The notes: generated by a model from the letters alone, not told the origin. A stretch of DNA of 57,089 nt from Bacteroidia bacterium (GCA_030433355.1 JAUIMG010000017.1:1-57089), one strand, 5' to 3'; counted from the stretch's first letter, positions 29,193-37,547 are shown. Numbers and translations: made by a program.

Positions 29193-29711
29193 ATGAGGTT
29201 TACACTATGGATACTTTTATTCTTGGTTTTTTCTTGCAGTCCAGTTGAAAAGCCAAAAGAAACTGCACTCTCTAAGTCAAAATATAAAGAGAAAATGATT
29301 GAGTCTCACAAGGCTTATTTGCTTAAAGAGAAAGAAAAGATCAATGATTTTATTTTAAGCACTGGATTGGACTTTGAGCAAAGTCAAACAGGCTTGCGTT
29401 ATCATGTTTACTCTAATGGTAGCAATGATTCTATTCAAATAGGTGAGATAGCAGTGGTAGATTATGTTTTAACATTGTTAAATGGTGATACTGCCTACAC
29501 TACCTTAGATTCAAAACCCCAACAGTTTATTGTGGAATTAGATAATGTTGAAAATGGTTTACATGAAGGAATTCAAAAAATGGCAGTTGGAGATTCAAGT
29601 ATATTAATTCTTCCTGCTCATTTAGGATATGGTGTTACAGGTGACCAATCTCAAATACCATCTCAATCTATTTTAGTGTATTACTTAAAATTTCTTACTA
29701 AAATAGAGTGA
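29193..29711 (+). CDS. gldI: FKBP-type peptidyl-prolyl isomerase lipoprotein, GldI-like
   Basis: A 172-residue lipoprotein (lipobox around Cys15, VFSC). The FKBP domain covers about residues 60-172 (IGEIAVVDYVLTLLNGD, LHEGIQKMAVGDSSILILPAHLGYG). GldI is an FKBP lipoprotein of similar size needed for gliding/T9SS in flavobacteria and commonly lies next to a DHH phosphoesterase gene; the symbol rests on that size and context. It would act on periplasmic or outer-membrane proteins. The next gene starts with a GTG overlapping its stop by 4 bases. Confidence 0.75.
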   Translation: MRFTLWILLFLVFSCSPVEKPKETALSKSKYKEKMIESHKAYLLKEKEKINDFILSTGLDFEQSQTGLRYHVYSNGSNDSIQIGEIAVVDYVLTLLNGDTAYTTLDSKPQQFIVELDNVENGLHEGIQKMAVGDSSILILPAHLGYGVTGDQSQIPSQSILVYYLKFLTKIE

Positions 29712-30547
29712 AAGCATTTGTCTTGATCTATATTTTATTCCTTGCGTTTCTGGTCTCTTGTTCAGAGGCGAAAGAAAAATACAAGGTCTTTTCTGAGGAT
29801 TTGAGTTATAGGTATCTGCAGATTGGAGAGGAAGGAGGAATTCTTGACAAAAGCACAATACTTTTGAATTTATGCGTAACAGATCAAAGAGGAGACACAA
29901 TTCATTATGTTCCTGATTTTCCTTATTTAATTCAGATTAAGAATCATCCTTTAGATTCATTGTGGAAGAGTCTTTCTGTTGGTGATAGTATTAGTGTTTT
30001 AATGGAGCGTTCTCTATTGAATTCTTATATAGAATTATACGAACCAATGAAAGTAGATAGTGGTATGATCTATTTGCATGCAAGAATTATTGAATCTATA
30101 CCATCATATCGAAGTCAACAAAGAATAAAAGAACTTTTATCATTTAAAGAAATAAAGGAGCAAGAAAAGCTGAATAAATTTTTAAAAAATTATCCAGATA
30201 GTTTAGAATATATAGATGGGGTGTATCGAAATGTTACAGTCAAAACCGAGGGAATTCCTTTGCATTTTGGAGATCAATTGACTATATCTTATTCAGGAAG
30301 ATTTTTAAACGGTTATGTCTTTGATTCAACAATAGATAAGGATTTAACCCCTACTTTTACCTACGGTAAAGACTTACAACTATTAGAAGGTATTCAAAAG
30401 GGATTAATTGGCTTAAAGGAGGGGGAGACAGTTAAAATAATATTACCTTCGCGCCACGCTTTTGGGGAGAATGGCTCATTAGCTGGAATAGTACCACCAT
30501 TCACAACAGTAATCTTTGATATTAATATTTTAAAAGTTAGTAATTAA
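29708..30547 (+). CDS. FKBP-type peptidyl-prolyl isomerase lipoprotein (second of three)
   Basis: A 279-residue lipoprotein beginning at GTG 29708 within the previous stop codon (GTGA overlap); lipobox FLVSC (Cys18). Residues about 45-140 look like a degenerate FKBP-like domain. The C-terminal domain (about 180-279; FGDQLTISYSGRFLNGYVFD, GLKEGETVKIILPSRHAFG) looks more canonical. It is likely a periplasmic folding factor or chaperone. The catalytic pocket of the N-terminal copy seems eroded. Confidence 0.82.
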   Translation: MKAFVLIYILFLAFLVSCSEAKEKYKVFSEDLSYRYLQIGEEGGILDKSTILLNLCVTDQRGDTIHYVPDFPYLIQIKNHPLDSLWKSLSVGDSISVLMERSLLNSYIELYEPMKVDSGMIYLHARIIESIPSYRSQQRIKELLSFKEIKEQEKLNKFLKNYPDSLEYIDGVYRNVTVKTEGIPLHFGDQLTISYSGRFLNGYVFDSTIDKDLTPTFTYGKDLQLLEGIQKGLIGLKEGETVKIILPSRHAFGENGSLAGIVPPFTTVIFDINILKVSN

Positions 30548-30549
30548 AA

Positions 30550-31476
30550 ATGAGAAAGTTATTTTTTGCAGTTGGTGCAATACTTATTGGTTCAGTACTA
30601 AGTTCTTGTGGACAAAAAGAAACAAGTGCTTTTCCTGGATATGAGATGAAAGAAGAAGGTTTATATGTAAAATACCTTAGTGAAAATGCAGAAGGAAGAT
30701 CTGTTCAGCTTGGAGATGTGTTAACTTTAAAGATGAAGTATACCACGCAAGACGATTCCGTTTTATTTGAATCTCAGCCAGGTCAACCTCCAGTTCAAAT
30801 TCAAGCAGATTCTGGAAAGTTTGAAGGAGATTTTATGGGTGCCTTTATTGGTATGCATGAAGGGGATAGCGTTTCAATTATTGTTAATGCAGATACGTTC
30901 TTTATAAAAACTGCAGGCTTGCCAGAATCTCCTGCCTTTGTAGATTCAGCTAGTGTACTTTATTTTACAGTAAAAATAGACGCTGTACAGTCTATGGAAG
31001 AAATGCAGCAGGCACAAGCAAATAAAGATGCAGAATTAGCGACAGAAGAAAATTCTAAATTGCAAGCATATCTTACTGAGAACAACATTACTACTCAGCC
31101 AAATCCTAGTGGATTAATATTTATTTCTAGAACAAAAGGTAGTGGTAAGAGCGCTGAAGCTGGTAAAAAAGTTAAAGTAAACTATTCAGGTAGACTTTTA
31201 GATGGTACTTACTTTGATACCAGTGTTGAAGAAGTTGCTAGAGAAAATGGAATCTTTGATGAAAGAAGAGGATATCAACCATTTGAATTTAATCTTGGAC
31301 AAGGCCAAGTAATTCAAGGTTGGGATGAAGGTATAGCAATGTTAAAAGAAGGTGGAAAAGCTACTTTGATAATTCCTTCTAATTTGGCTTATGGAGCAAA
31401 TCCAAGGCCGGGTGGTCCTATCAAACCTTTTTCTACTTTGATATTTGAAGTTGAGTTATTAGAGGTACTGGATTAA
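30550..31476 (+). CDS. FKBP-type peptidyl-prolyl isomerase lipoprotein (third of three)
   Basis: A 308-residue lipoprotein (lipobox LSSC, Cys20). The N-terminal half (about 40-145) is a divergent FKBP-like domain and an acidic/Gln-rich linker (EEMQQAQANKDAELATEEN) follows. The C-terminal FKBP domain (about 195-308) is canonical: KVKVNYSGRLLDGTYFDTS, VIQGWDEGIAMLKEGGKATLIIPSNLAYG. It is the last gene of the operon, closed by a strong terminator 15 bases later. Confidence 0.88.
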   Translation: MRKLFFAVGAILIGSVLSSCGQKETSAFPGYEMKEEGLYVKYLSENAEGRSVQLGDVLTLKMKYTTQDDSVLFESQPGQPPVQIQADSGKFEGDFMGAFIGMHEGDSVSIIVNADTFFIKTAGLPESPAFVDSASVLYFTVKIDAVQSMEEMQQAQANKDAELATEENSKLQAYLTENNITTQPNPSGLIFISRTKGSGKSAEAGKKVKVNYSGRLLDGTYFDTSVEEVARENGIFDERRGYQPFEFNLGQGQVIQGWDEGIAMLKEGGKATLIIPSNLAYGANPRPGGPIKPFSTLIFEVELLEVLD

Positions 31477-31491
31477 TAAAAATTAAATTGA

Positions 31492-31522
31492 AAAAAAGCC
31501 ACGCATTGCGTGGCTTTTTTTT
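31492..31522 (+). terminator. Rho-independent terminator of the nrnA-FKBP operon
   Basis: An 8-bp GC-rich core GCCACGCA/TGCGTGGC extended by an A-run on the left and a T8 tract on the right. A textbook intrinsic terminator; the A-run could let it act on both strands. Confidence 0.93.
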
Positions 31523-31553
31523 GAATAAAGAAAATTGAAGTAATATTTTATAC

Positions 31554-31585
31554 ATTGCTTTTAAAGCAATAGGATAATAAATTTG
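31554..31585 (+). promoter_or_regulatory. Promoter with overlapping palindrome upstream of the Lpd-like gene
   Basis: TTG at 31555-31557 and TAAATTTG at 31578-31585 are 20 bases apart, a good Bacteroidota -33/-7 pair. The leader would be about 40-45 bases. The perfect inverted repeat ATTGCTTT-T-AAAGCAAT (31554-31570) covers the -33 element, where a bound repressor would block polymerase. Confidence 0.7.
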
Positions 31586-31632
31586 TATAATTCAAAAATT
31601 AGGTAGAATTTTCCTTAACTCTTTAAGTCGAA

Positions 31633-33201
31633 ATGGATAGATATGACTTGTGCGTGATAGGTGGTGGACCTGCAGGATATGCTGCAGCTATGAGGGCTAT
31701 TGACTTTGGAAAGAAGGTCCTTTTGGTTGAAAAGGCTAAACTCGGAGGTTACGGCATTTATGATGGAGCTCTTGCTTCAAAGACCATGTGGGAGCTTTCC
31801 AATAAAATAAAAACAGTTAAGGAAGAAATAGGAGAAGACAAAAGAATCGATCTTTCTTTTTCTAAGGTTAAAGAGATAATAGATGAAGCATTATTTGAAA
31901 GAAAATTTCAACTTTCTTGTCATCTGAGAATTATCCATGCTGAAACGAATCTAATTAATTACGAAAAAGGGAAAGCTAGTTTTGTAAATGATAAAGAAAT
32001 TCTTATCACTAAAGAGAATGGCACTTCGTTTACAATCTATGCCGAAAATACTATTATCGCAACTGGAAGTAGCCCAAGAAAGTTAGACAGTATAAAGGTT
32101 GACGAAAAAGTTATTCTCACTTCTGATGGAATCCTACACTTAGATGAATTTCCAAAGAGCCTTGTAATATTGGGGGCTGGAGTTATTGGTTGTGAATTTG
32201 CAACCATGTTCTCAAACTTCGGGCAAACCAAAGTATATCTTATTGATAAGGCCGAAAGGATATTGCCATTTGAGGATCAAGATGTTGCGGATTTAGTTGC
32301 CTCTAATCTAGAAGAGAATGGCGTTGTAATCCATAGAGGAGCACAACTGGTGCGTATGGATCATTTAGGAGATAAGGTAGAGTATGAAATAGAGAATGCA
32401 GATGGCAGCAGAGAGGTTATTCAAGCAGAAAAAGCTATGCTTTCTATTGGGAGGGTTCCTAATATAAAAGACCTAAATCTTGAGAATGCTAATGTACAAA
32501 TGAGCAAAAGAGGTGTTCATATTGGAGATGAAGATACCAGAACAAATGTTCCTAATATTTATGCAGTTGGAGATGTCTCGGGGCATTTAGCATTAGTAAA
32601 TGTGGGAGAAAGAGAAGCAAGACATGCTGTAGTGAAAATGTTTGCAGATTTCCCTGTAATGCCAATTCATTATGAAAACATCTCTACAATTATGTTCTTA
32701 AGTCCTGAAGTTGCAGCTGTTGGTATTAATGAGCAAAAAGCAGCAGAATTAAATATTCCAATTAGAGTATCTAAAGTAGATTATTCTACCATTGCAAGAG
32801 CAATAGCAATGAGAAAAACGAAAGGGTTTTTTAAGATAATCGTTTCAGATGATGATGATATGAAGGTTCTGGGTATGCGAGCTATTGGCGAGCATGCTTC
32901 AAGTGCAATTCAATCCGTGTCTCTTTTAATGTATATGAATAAAGGTATTGATGAGTTGGCGCATATGATTCATCCACATCCATCTATTGTAGAGGGTGTA
33001 CAAGAATGTGTAAGGATGCTTTTGGGTAAGTCGGTATACAAATCATCAATTTTTAAAGATAAATTGAAGTGCTATAGAAGAACTGTAGATGGAGAAATAC
33101 TACCTCTGCATACCATCAAACCTATAGGAGAAGGTGCGGATCAAGACTCTTCAATAAATAGAGATAAAATAAGGGAGTTTAACAAGGCTAGTATGCGCTA
33201 G
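31633..33201 (+). CDS. FAD/NAD(P) oxidoreductase of the Lpd/SthA fold lacking redox cysteines
   Basis: A 522-residue flavoprotein with the dihydrolipoamide dehydrogenase fold: FAD-binding GGGPAG (10-15), NAD-binding GAGVIGCE, and the ATG and YAVGDVSG motifs. At the place of the redox disulfide (LGGTCxxxGCIPSK in Lpd) it reads LGGYGIYDGALASK, so the two cysteines are Gly41 and Ala46. The C-terminal dimerisation domain keeps HPHPSIVE, followed by about 50 extra residues. It therefore cannot do dithiol chemistry; an SthA-like pyridine-nucleotide transhydrogenase or another hydride-transfer role is possible. No 2-oxoacid dehydrogenase genes are nearby. Its stop is one base from the converging MbnH gene. 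Confidence 0.82.
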   Translation: MDRYDLCVIGGGPAGYAAAMRAIDFGKKVLLVEKAKLGGYGIYDGALASKTMWELSNKIKTVKEEIGEDKRIDLSFSKVKEIIDEALFERKFQLSCHLRIIHAETNLINYEKGKASFVNDKEILITKENGTSFTIYAENTIIATGSSPRKLDSIKVDEKVILTSDGILHLDEFPKSLVILGAGVIGCEFATMFSNFGQTKVYLIDKAERILPFEDQDVADLVASNLEENGVVIHRGAQLVRMDHLGDKVEYEIENADGSREVIQAEKAMLSIGRVPNIKDLNLENANVQMSKRGVHIGDEDTRTNVPNIYAVGDVSGHLALVNVGEREARHAVVKMFADFPVMPIHYENISTIMFLSPEVAAVGINEQKAAELNIPIRVSKVDYSTIARAIAMRKTKGFFKIIVSDDDDMKVLGMRAIGEHASSAIQSVSLLMYMNKGIDELAHMIHPHPSIVEGVQECVRMLLGKSVYKSSIFKDKLKCYRRTVDGEILPLHTIKPIGEGADQDSSINRDKIREFNKASMR

Positions 33202-33202
33202 T

Positions 33203-34339
33203 TTATGGCCTAAAGGCAGGATTATTAACAAAACTGCTATCCGTAATTGACTTTAAGAAAGCAACCAAATCTGTTCTCTCTTGAGAATTTAAAACTCTTG
33301 GCTTAAGCATAAACCCATCAATATTGGGCGAATTTGTTTGAATGCTATCTATGTAGAAATCAACTACTTGTTCTAAAGTATTAAATCTACCATCATGCAT
33401 ATAAGGCGCAGTAAATACTAAATTTCTTAAAGAAGGAGTTTTAAACTTACCTAAATCAGAAGGGTTTTTTGTAGCTGCCGCCAGACCTGAGTCTGGATTA
33501 GCATCTAAGCCATTATTTCTATAACCAAAATCTGTCCATAATGGATTTGCTTGAGAACCTCCAAGACCTAAACCATGGCAATGAGAGCAATCACCCTTGA
33601 ATTCATCTATATAAATTTGATATCCTCTTAGCTCTTGCGCCGTTAATCGCTGACCTGTGTATGGTAGATTTAATTGTGATTTCAACTCATTATCTGCTCT
33701 ACTTTCACCACTTATTAAGGTTCTTTGAAATTGAGCTAATGCTTTTATGATTTTTGTTGAATCAATATCTATTGATCCGAAAGCTCTCCCAAACATCATG
33801 GGATATTGAGGATCTTGGCTTAACTTAATTGCTACATTTCTCCAGTCTTCTCCCATTTCTATTGGATCTTTAACAGGCAAAAGTGCTTGCTTTTCTAGTG
33901 ATGCAGCTACTCCATCCCAATTAAATGTATTGGGATGTGATCCTAAACTATTGAAAGCCAAATTGAATAGAGGCATTGCATTTTTGCGACTAGGCTGTCC
34001 ATTGAATCCAGGACTAAATGCAAGACCAAAATCATTGAATGATTGTTCAGGGTGATGACAAGAAGCACAGGAAACACTATTGTTTTTTGATAGCTTTCTT
34101 TCAAAAAATAACTTTTTACCAAGCGCTATACCTTCAACAGTTAAAGGATTAGAATCTGGAATAAATGGTGGGGGTATAAGTATAAAATGGGCTGGTAAAA
34201 CAAGGTTAAATGGCGTAGGGTCTCCAAAAGTAGTTGTATCGGATGGTTTTGGTTTCGTTATAATATCAGAATTATCGTCTTCTCGGCAAGCGGCCAAGAA
34301 GACGATAATAATCAAAATATGTTTCCAATTAAATCTCAT
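33203..34339 (-). CDS. MbnH/MauG-like diheme cytochrome c peroxidase family lipoprotein
   Basis: A 378-residue lipoprotein (FLAAC lipobox) of the bacterial diheme peroxidase/MauG superfamily. Haem-binding CxxCH motifs are at C91-C94-H95 (CASCHH) and C251-C254-H255 (CSHCHG), and TAPYMHDGRF is the usual distal-region motif. Because the next gene encodes an MbnP-like protein, MbnH is the best match. Characterised MbnH uses its hemes to oxidise a tryptophan of MbnP to kynurenine. The start codon overlaps the MbnP stop by one base, so the two are coupled. It is the last gene of a four-gene minus-strand cluster. Confidence 0.85.
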   Translation of the reverse strand: MRFNWKHILIIIVFLAACREDDNSDIITKPKPSDTTTFGDPTPFNLVLPAHFILIPPPFIPDSNPLTVEGIALGKKLFFERKLSKNNSVSCASCHHPEQSFNDFGLAFSPGFNGQPSRKNAMPLFNLAFNSLGSHPNTFNWDGVAASLEKQALLPVKDPIEMGEDWRNVAIKLSQDPQYPMMFGRAFGSIDIDSTKIIKALAQFQRTLISGESRADNELKSQLNLPYTGQRLTAQELRGYQIYIDEFKGDCSHCHGLGLGGSQANPLWTDFGYRNNGLDANPDSGLAAATKNPSDLGKFKTPSLRNLVFTAPYMHDGRFNTLEQVVDFYIDSIQTNSPNIDGFMLKPRVLNSQERTDLVAFLKSITDSSFVNNPAFRP

Positions 34340-35148
34340 TAGTTGATACTAACACTAAACACAGTAGGTCCGTTTAAGTTTAATTTTCTTTGGGCATCAT
34401 ATACAGGCATTATTGGAGCGTTGTATACATTGAAGTCCCAAGTGTAAGGATTCTCATACCACTGCAAAATATCCATATTTATTTCAAAAGAAAAGTCTCC
34501 ATCAATTGTAATAGCTGAATTCTCAGGATTAGCTACAAAATGATTGTCCTCAAATGTAGTAGGTGTTACTGTATTATTTCTTGCAGTTCCCATATGAGTT
34601 GCAAAAAATTTATCCTTTACTCCAGAAGAATCATACATGCCCTCTAGTTGCATGTAGTGGTATCCTCCACCTAGCATTCCAGGCCATCCCCAATTGGCAG
34701 CATTCAGATCAGCATAAATACTTTGGTTATCAATTCTGTCGAAACCAAATTTAAACCTTATAGAAGTGTATTCTCCTTCTGGAACTTGAGTATCTGGTGC
34801 ATAAGTAAAGGTAGACGGCTGCGTAGCATCCACCAACTGATAACCATCAATAGTAAAACAACTTCCATCTGCTTTATGAAAAGAAATGTCTGAGATAAGA
34901 TATCTTAGTCTGCTCACATTAAAAGACTGATTGTTTGCATTTTGATAAGGTTTATCCGTAGTATTCATCTGCAAAGTATCACTACCCACCAAATGATTGA
35001 ATTTAATGGTTGCATTATATTTCTTTACTTCTTTTTCTACAATTCTAGTTTCTACCCTTACATCATCATCGTCATCTTCACAGGCGCTAAAGGAGATGAT
35101 AAAAGCAGATAAAACTGCTAAGCTTAATAATTTTCTAAAATTTTTCAT
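34339..35148 (-). CDS. MbnP-like copper-associated lipoprotein
   Basis: A 269-residue lipoprotein (lipobox FSAC, Cys23, then an Asp-rich spacer). The MbnP-like domain is recognised by NATIKFNHLVGSDTL, SRLRYLISDISFH and NAANWGWPGMLGGGYHYMQLEG. The latter carries Trp153 and Trp155, candidates for oxidation to kynurenine by the adjacent diheme enzyme. MbnP/CorA-type proteins bind copper in other bacteria; copper binding here is inference. It lies 13 bases after the outer-membrane protein gene. Confidence 0.85.
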   Translation of the reverse strand: MKNFRKLLSLAVLSAFIISFSACEDDDDDVRVETRIVEKEVKKYNATIKFNHLVGSDTLQMNTTDKPYQNANNQSFNVSRLRYLISDISFHKADGSCFTIDGYQLVDATQPSTFTYAPDTQVPEGEYTSIRFKFGFDRIDNQSIYADLNAANWGWPGMLGGGYHYMQLEGMYDSSGVKDKFFATHMGTARNNTVTPTTFEDNHFVANPENSAITIDGDFSFEINMDILQWYENPYTWDFNVYNAPIMPVYDAQRKLNLNGPTVFSVSIN

Positions 35149-35161
35149 AATAATTGTTGGT

Positions 35162-36145
35162 TTAAAAATAATAAGTTAAATCAATTGTTACTCTATTTGA
35201 ATTTTGCAATTGACTGTCATTTAAGTTTTGTTTAATTGGTTTAAAATACGTTGCCCCGAAGGCAACATTTTTTATATATACTTTATTTCCTACGTTTAAA
35301 AATACTGCTGTTCCTCCAGAGTTAATGTAACTTTCATTACTTAACTGATCTCTCTTACTAAATTCATAAGCTGTACCTATATTAGGAGCGAAGCTAAATT
35401 TTGGCAATTTGAACATGGCAAAAATACTTGCATTTGCATTTAGACGGTTTGCAAACCTAAATTGGTTGCTATTTGTCGTATTTATTCGATAGCTTGCATT
35501 AGTGGCTAAGCCTAGCTTTTTATATCGAACTAAGTATTCAACTAGAATTAAAAAGTCTACACTTCCTGTACCTGGCTGCAAGTGCGGATCTAGTTCTTTA
35601 TAAGGAGAACCATAGTATATATTGTCTTTTATTGACCTAGAAGGTACAACAGTATAAGAATCATTAAAAGAGCCTGTAGGTATCTTAACTCCTCCACCTA
35701 TTAGCAATCTGTTGATGAATTTGCTACTATCTGTTACTAGTGTATTTTTTACTAGATACTTTATAATAGCAGTCGCATCACCAATTCCTCCAATGGTATA
35801 AATGGTACTATCATCCTCCACATATTTATTGTCTGAGAATGACATGCTTAAATTTAGCATCCATTTCTGACCAACAAAGAAGTTTGACCAAACATCTACT
35901 GTCCTATATAATTCTTGTTGCTTTAACGTTTCTAATATCACGGGGTTATTTGCCGCGTGTTTATTGTTGTTGTTTTGAGTCTGAAATAAATTGGATTCAT
36001 GTTCAAATAATCTACTTCTATAATTCATTCCAAATGAATTTTTTAAATCATTTGGCTCTAAATTCAAATAAATACTGCATAAATCACAGGCATAAACCGA
36101 ATGGAATGCCATTATAAGACTCAAAACAAGCAATATTTTTTTCAT
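35162..36145 (-). CDS. Outer-membrane beta-barrel protein of the MbnP/MbnH cluster
   Basis: A 327-residue protein with a signal peptide (about 1-19) and beta-barrel character: alternating aromatic/hydrophobic strands and a final residue pattern VTIDLTYYF, ending in Phe as outer-membrane barrels do. Directly after the predicted cleavage site is CDLC (Cys20, Cys23), which could be a lipid-modified or metal-binding N-terminus. I do not recognise a named family. Cotranscription with MbnP/MbnH suggests a transport or assembly role for the same system. Confidence 0.65.
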   Translation of the reverse strand: MKKILLVLSLIMAFHSVYACDLCSIYLNLEPNDLKNSFGMNYRSRLFEHESNLFQTQNNNNKHAANNPVILETLKQQELYRTVDVWSNFFVGQKWMLNLSMSFSDNKYVEDDSTIYTIGGIGDATAIIKYLVKNTLVTDSSKFINRLLIGGGVKIPTGSFNDSYTVVPSRSIKDNIYYGSPYKELDPHLQPGTGSVDFLILVEYLVRYKKLGLATNASYRINTTNSNQFRFANRLNANASIFAMFKLPKFSFAPNIGTAYEFSKRDQLSNESYINSGGTAVFLNVGNKVYIKNVAFGATYFKPIKQNLNDSQLQNSNRVTIDLTYYF

Positions 36146-36179
36146 AAATAGCTTGTTGAGTTATTAATAATATGGAATA

Positions 36180-36554
36180 CTAACTCAATTTTGGGGGAGG
36201 ACCTAATATATTTGGATTAGCTAATGGAAGTTGGAATACTAGTTCAAAGTATTTTAAATCGGATTTAAATAAAGGAGAAAATTGGATTTTTTTGAAATTA
36301 ATTTCTATAGAGGTAAATGGATTTTCATCCACCCACTTTGGTGATTTCTTGTCGTCTTCTCCTTCGGCCTTTTTTATTTGGCTTTTCAAATGACATTTTC
36401 CATCGCATTGAAATTTAGTCTCCTCTTTATTAATACAAAATAGTTCAATAATTTCACTTTTGTTGACTATATAGTTTCCTAATATAAACGTACTTATGAA
36501 GCTATTAAAAGCTAAGACGATTATAAATAATATGGATAGAAACTTATTCAACAT
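36180..36554 (-). CDS. Small membrane-anchored CxxxCH protein at the head of the MbnP/MbnH cluster
   Basis: From ATG 36554 it has 124 residues: one hydrophobic helix (about 3-28), then a soluble part with C40, and CDGKCHL (C50, C54, H55), then a lysine/glutamate-rich stretch and a proline-rich tail (PNILGPPPKLS). The Cys/His group looks metal-binding. I know of similar CxGKC small proteins near copper genes in Bacteroidota but give no name. A TTG at 36566 would add four residues but falls inside a promoter-like box. It heads the minus-strand cluster, 34 bases before the outer-membrane protein gene. Confidence 0.65.
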   Translation of the reverse strand: MLNKFLSILFIIVLAFNSFISTFILGNYIVNKSEIIELFCINKEETKFQCDGKCHLKSQIKKAEGEDDKKSPKWVDENPFTSIEINFKKIQFSPLFKSDLKYFELVFQLPLANPNILGPPPKLS

Positions 36555-36563
36555 GACTACTAA

Positions 36564-36571
36564 CAAAATTA
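36564..36571 (-). promoter_or_regulatory. Candidate -7 box (TAATTTTG) of the MbnP/MbnH cluster
   Basis: The minus strand reads TAATTTTG and ATG 36554 follows after nine bases. No convincing -33 TTG. The spacer to divergent miaA is only 54 bases, so both promoters must be compressed here. Confidence 0.4.
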
Positions 36572-36608
36572 TACATGAAAGCTTAATTACTTACTTTTAG
36601 ACGTAATA

Positions 36609-37547
36609 ATGTTTTCAAAGTTGCCTAAGCGTTTATATATTATTTTAGGGCCTACAGCAAGTGGTAAAACGGAGCTTGCCTGTAGCTTGGCCAAAAAAAT
36701 TAACGGAGAAATTATTAGTGCTGATAGTCGTCAGGTATATCGAGGAATGGATATTGGAACAGGTAAGGATATTGATGAATACAAGCTTGAGGATATTCAA
36801 ATTCCTTATCACCTCATTGATATTAAAAGTCCATTAGAAGATTTTAATCTATTTGAATTTCAAAAGGAGTTTTATAGAGCCTTAAATCATATTTGGCATA
36901 GAGAGAAAAATGCCATTTTGTGTGGTGGTAGTGGAATGTATTTAGATAGTGCTATTTCTCCCTTTGAACTCTTAGAAGTGCCATACAATAGTAAATTAAG
37001 AAAGGAGCTAGAGAGTAAGAATTTAAATGAATTGGGAGCTATTTTGGCGGAAGAAAAAGAGAAACTTCATAATGACACAGACACATTAGATAGAGAAAGA
37101 GCTATAAGGGCAATTGAAATTGCAAAATATGAGAAGATTAAAAACAAAAGAAAATCTATCGTAGAGGATTTTATTGTTTTTGGTATAAAGATGGATCGTG
37201 AAAAGTTAAGAGAAAGAATTGCAATCAGATTAGATTCTAGATTAGAAAATGGAATGATTGAAGAAGTAAAAAGATTAGTAGATCAAGGGGTTTCTTACGA
37301 AAGATTGAAGTATTTTGGCTTAGAGTATAGTTTTATTAGTAGGTATCTTCAGAATGAGATTTCTTATAATGAAATGAGAGAAAAATTGCTGCAAGCCATT
37401 AGAAGGTTCGCGAAAAAACAAATGACATGGTATAGGAGAATGGAAAAGAATGGCACTCAGATTAATTGGATTGATGCTGAACTGTCTTTAGAAAAAAAAA
37501 TAGCTTTAATTATGGATATTTCAAATGGAAAAGTTTCAAGTATATAA
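36609..37547 (+). CDS. miaA: tRNA dimethylallyltransferase
   Basis: MiaA adds a dimethylallyl group to A37 of tRNAs that read UNN codons. It has 312 residues with the P-loop GPTASGKT (14-21), ISADSRQVYRGMDIGTGK, LCGGSGMY and the C-terminal KQMTWYRRM. The gene overlaps the next by 23 bases in another frame. Confidence 0.97.
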   Translation: MFSKLPKRLYIILGPTASGKTELACSLAKKINGEIISADSRQVYRGMDIGTGKDIDEYKLEDIQIPYHLIDIKSPLEDFNLFEFQKEFYRALNHIWHREKNAILCGGSGMYLDSAISPFELLEVPYNSKLRKELESKNLNELGAILAEEKEKLHNDTDTLDRERAIRAIEIAKYEKIKNKRKSIVEDFIVFGIKMDREKLRERIAIRLDSRLENGMIEEVKRLVDQGVSYERLKYFGLEYSFISRYLQNEISYNEMREKLLQAIRRFAKKQMTWYRRMEKNGTQINWIDAELSLEKKIALIMDISNGKVSSI

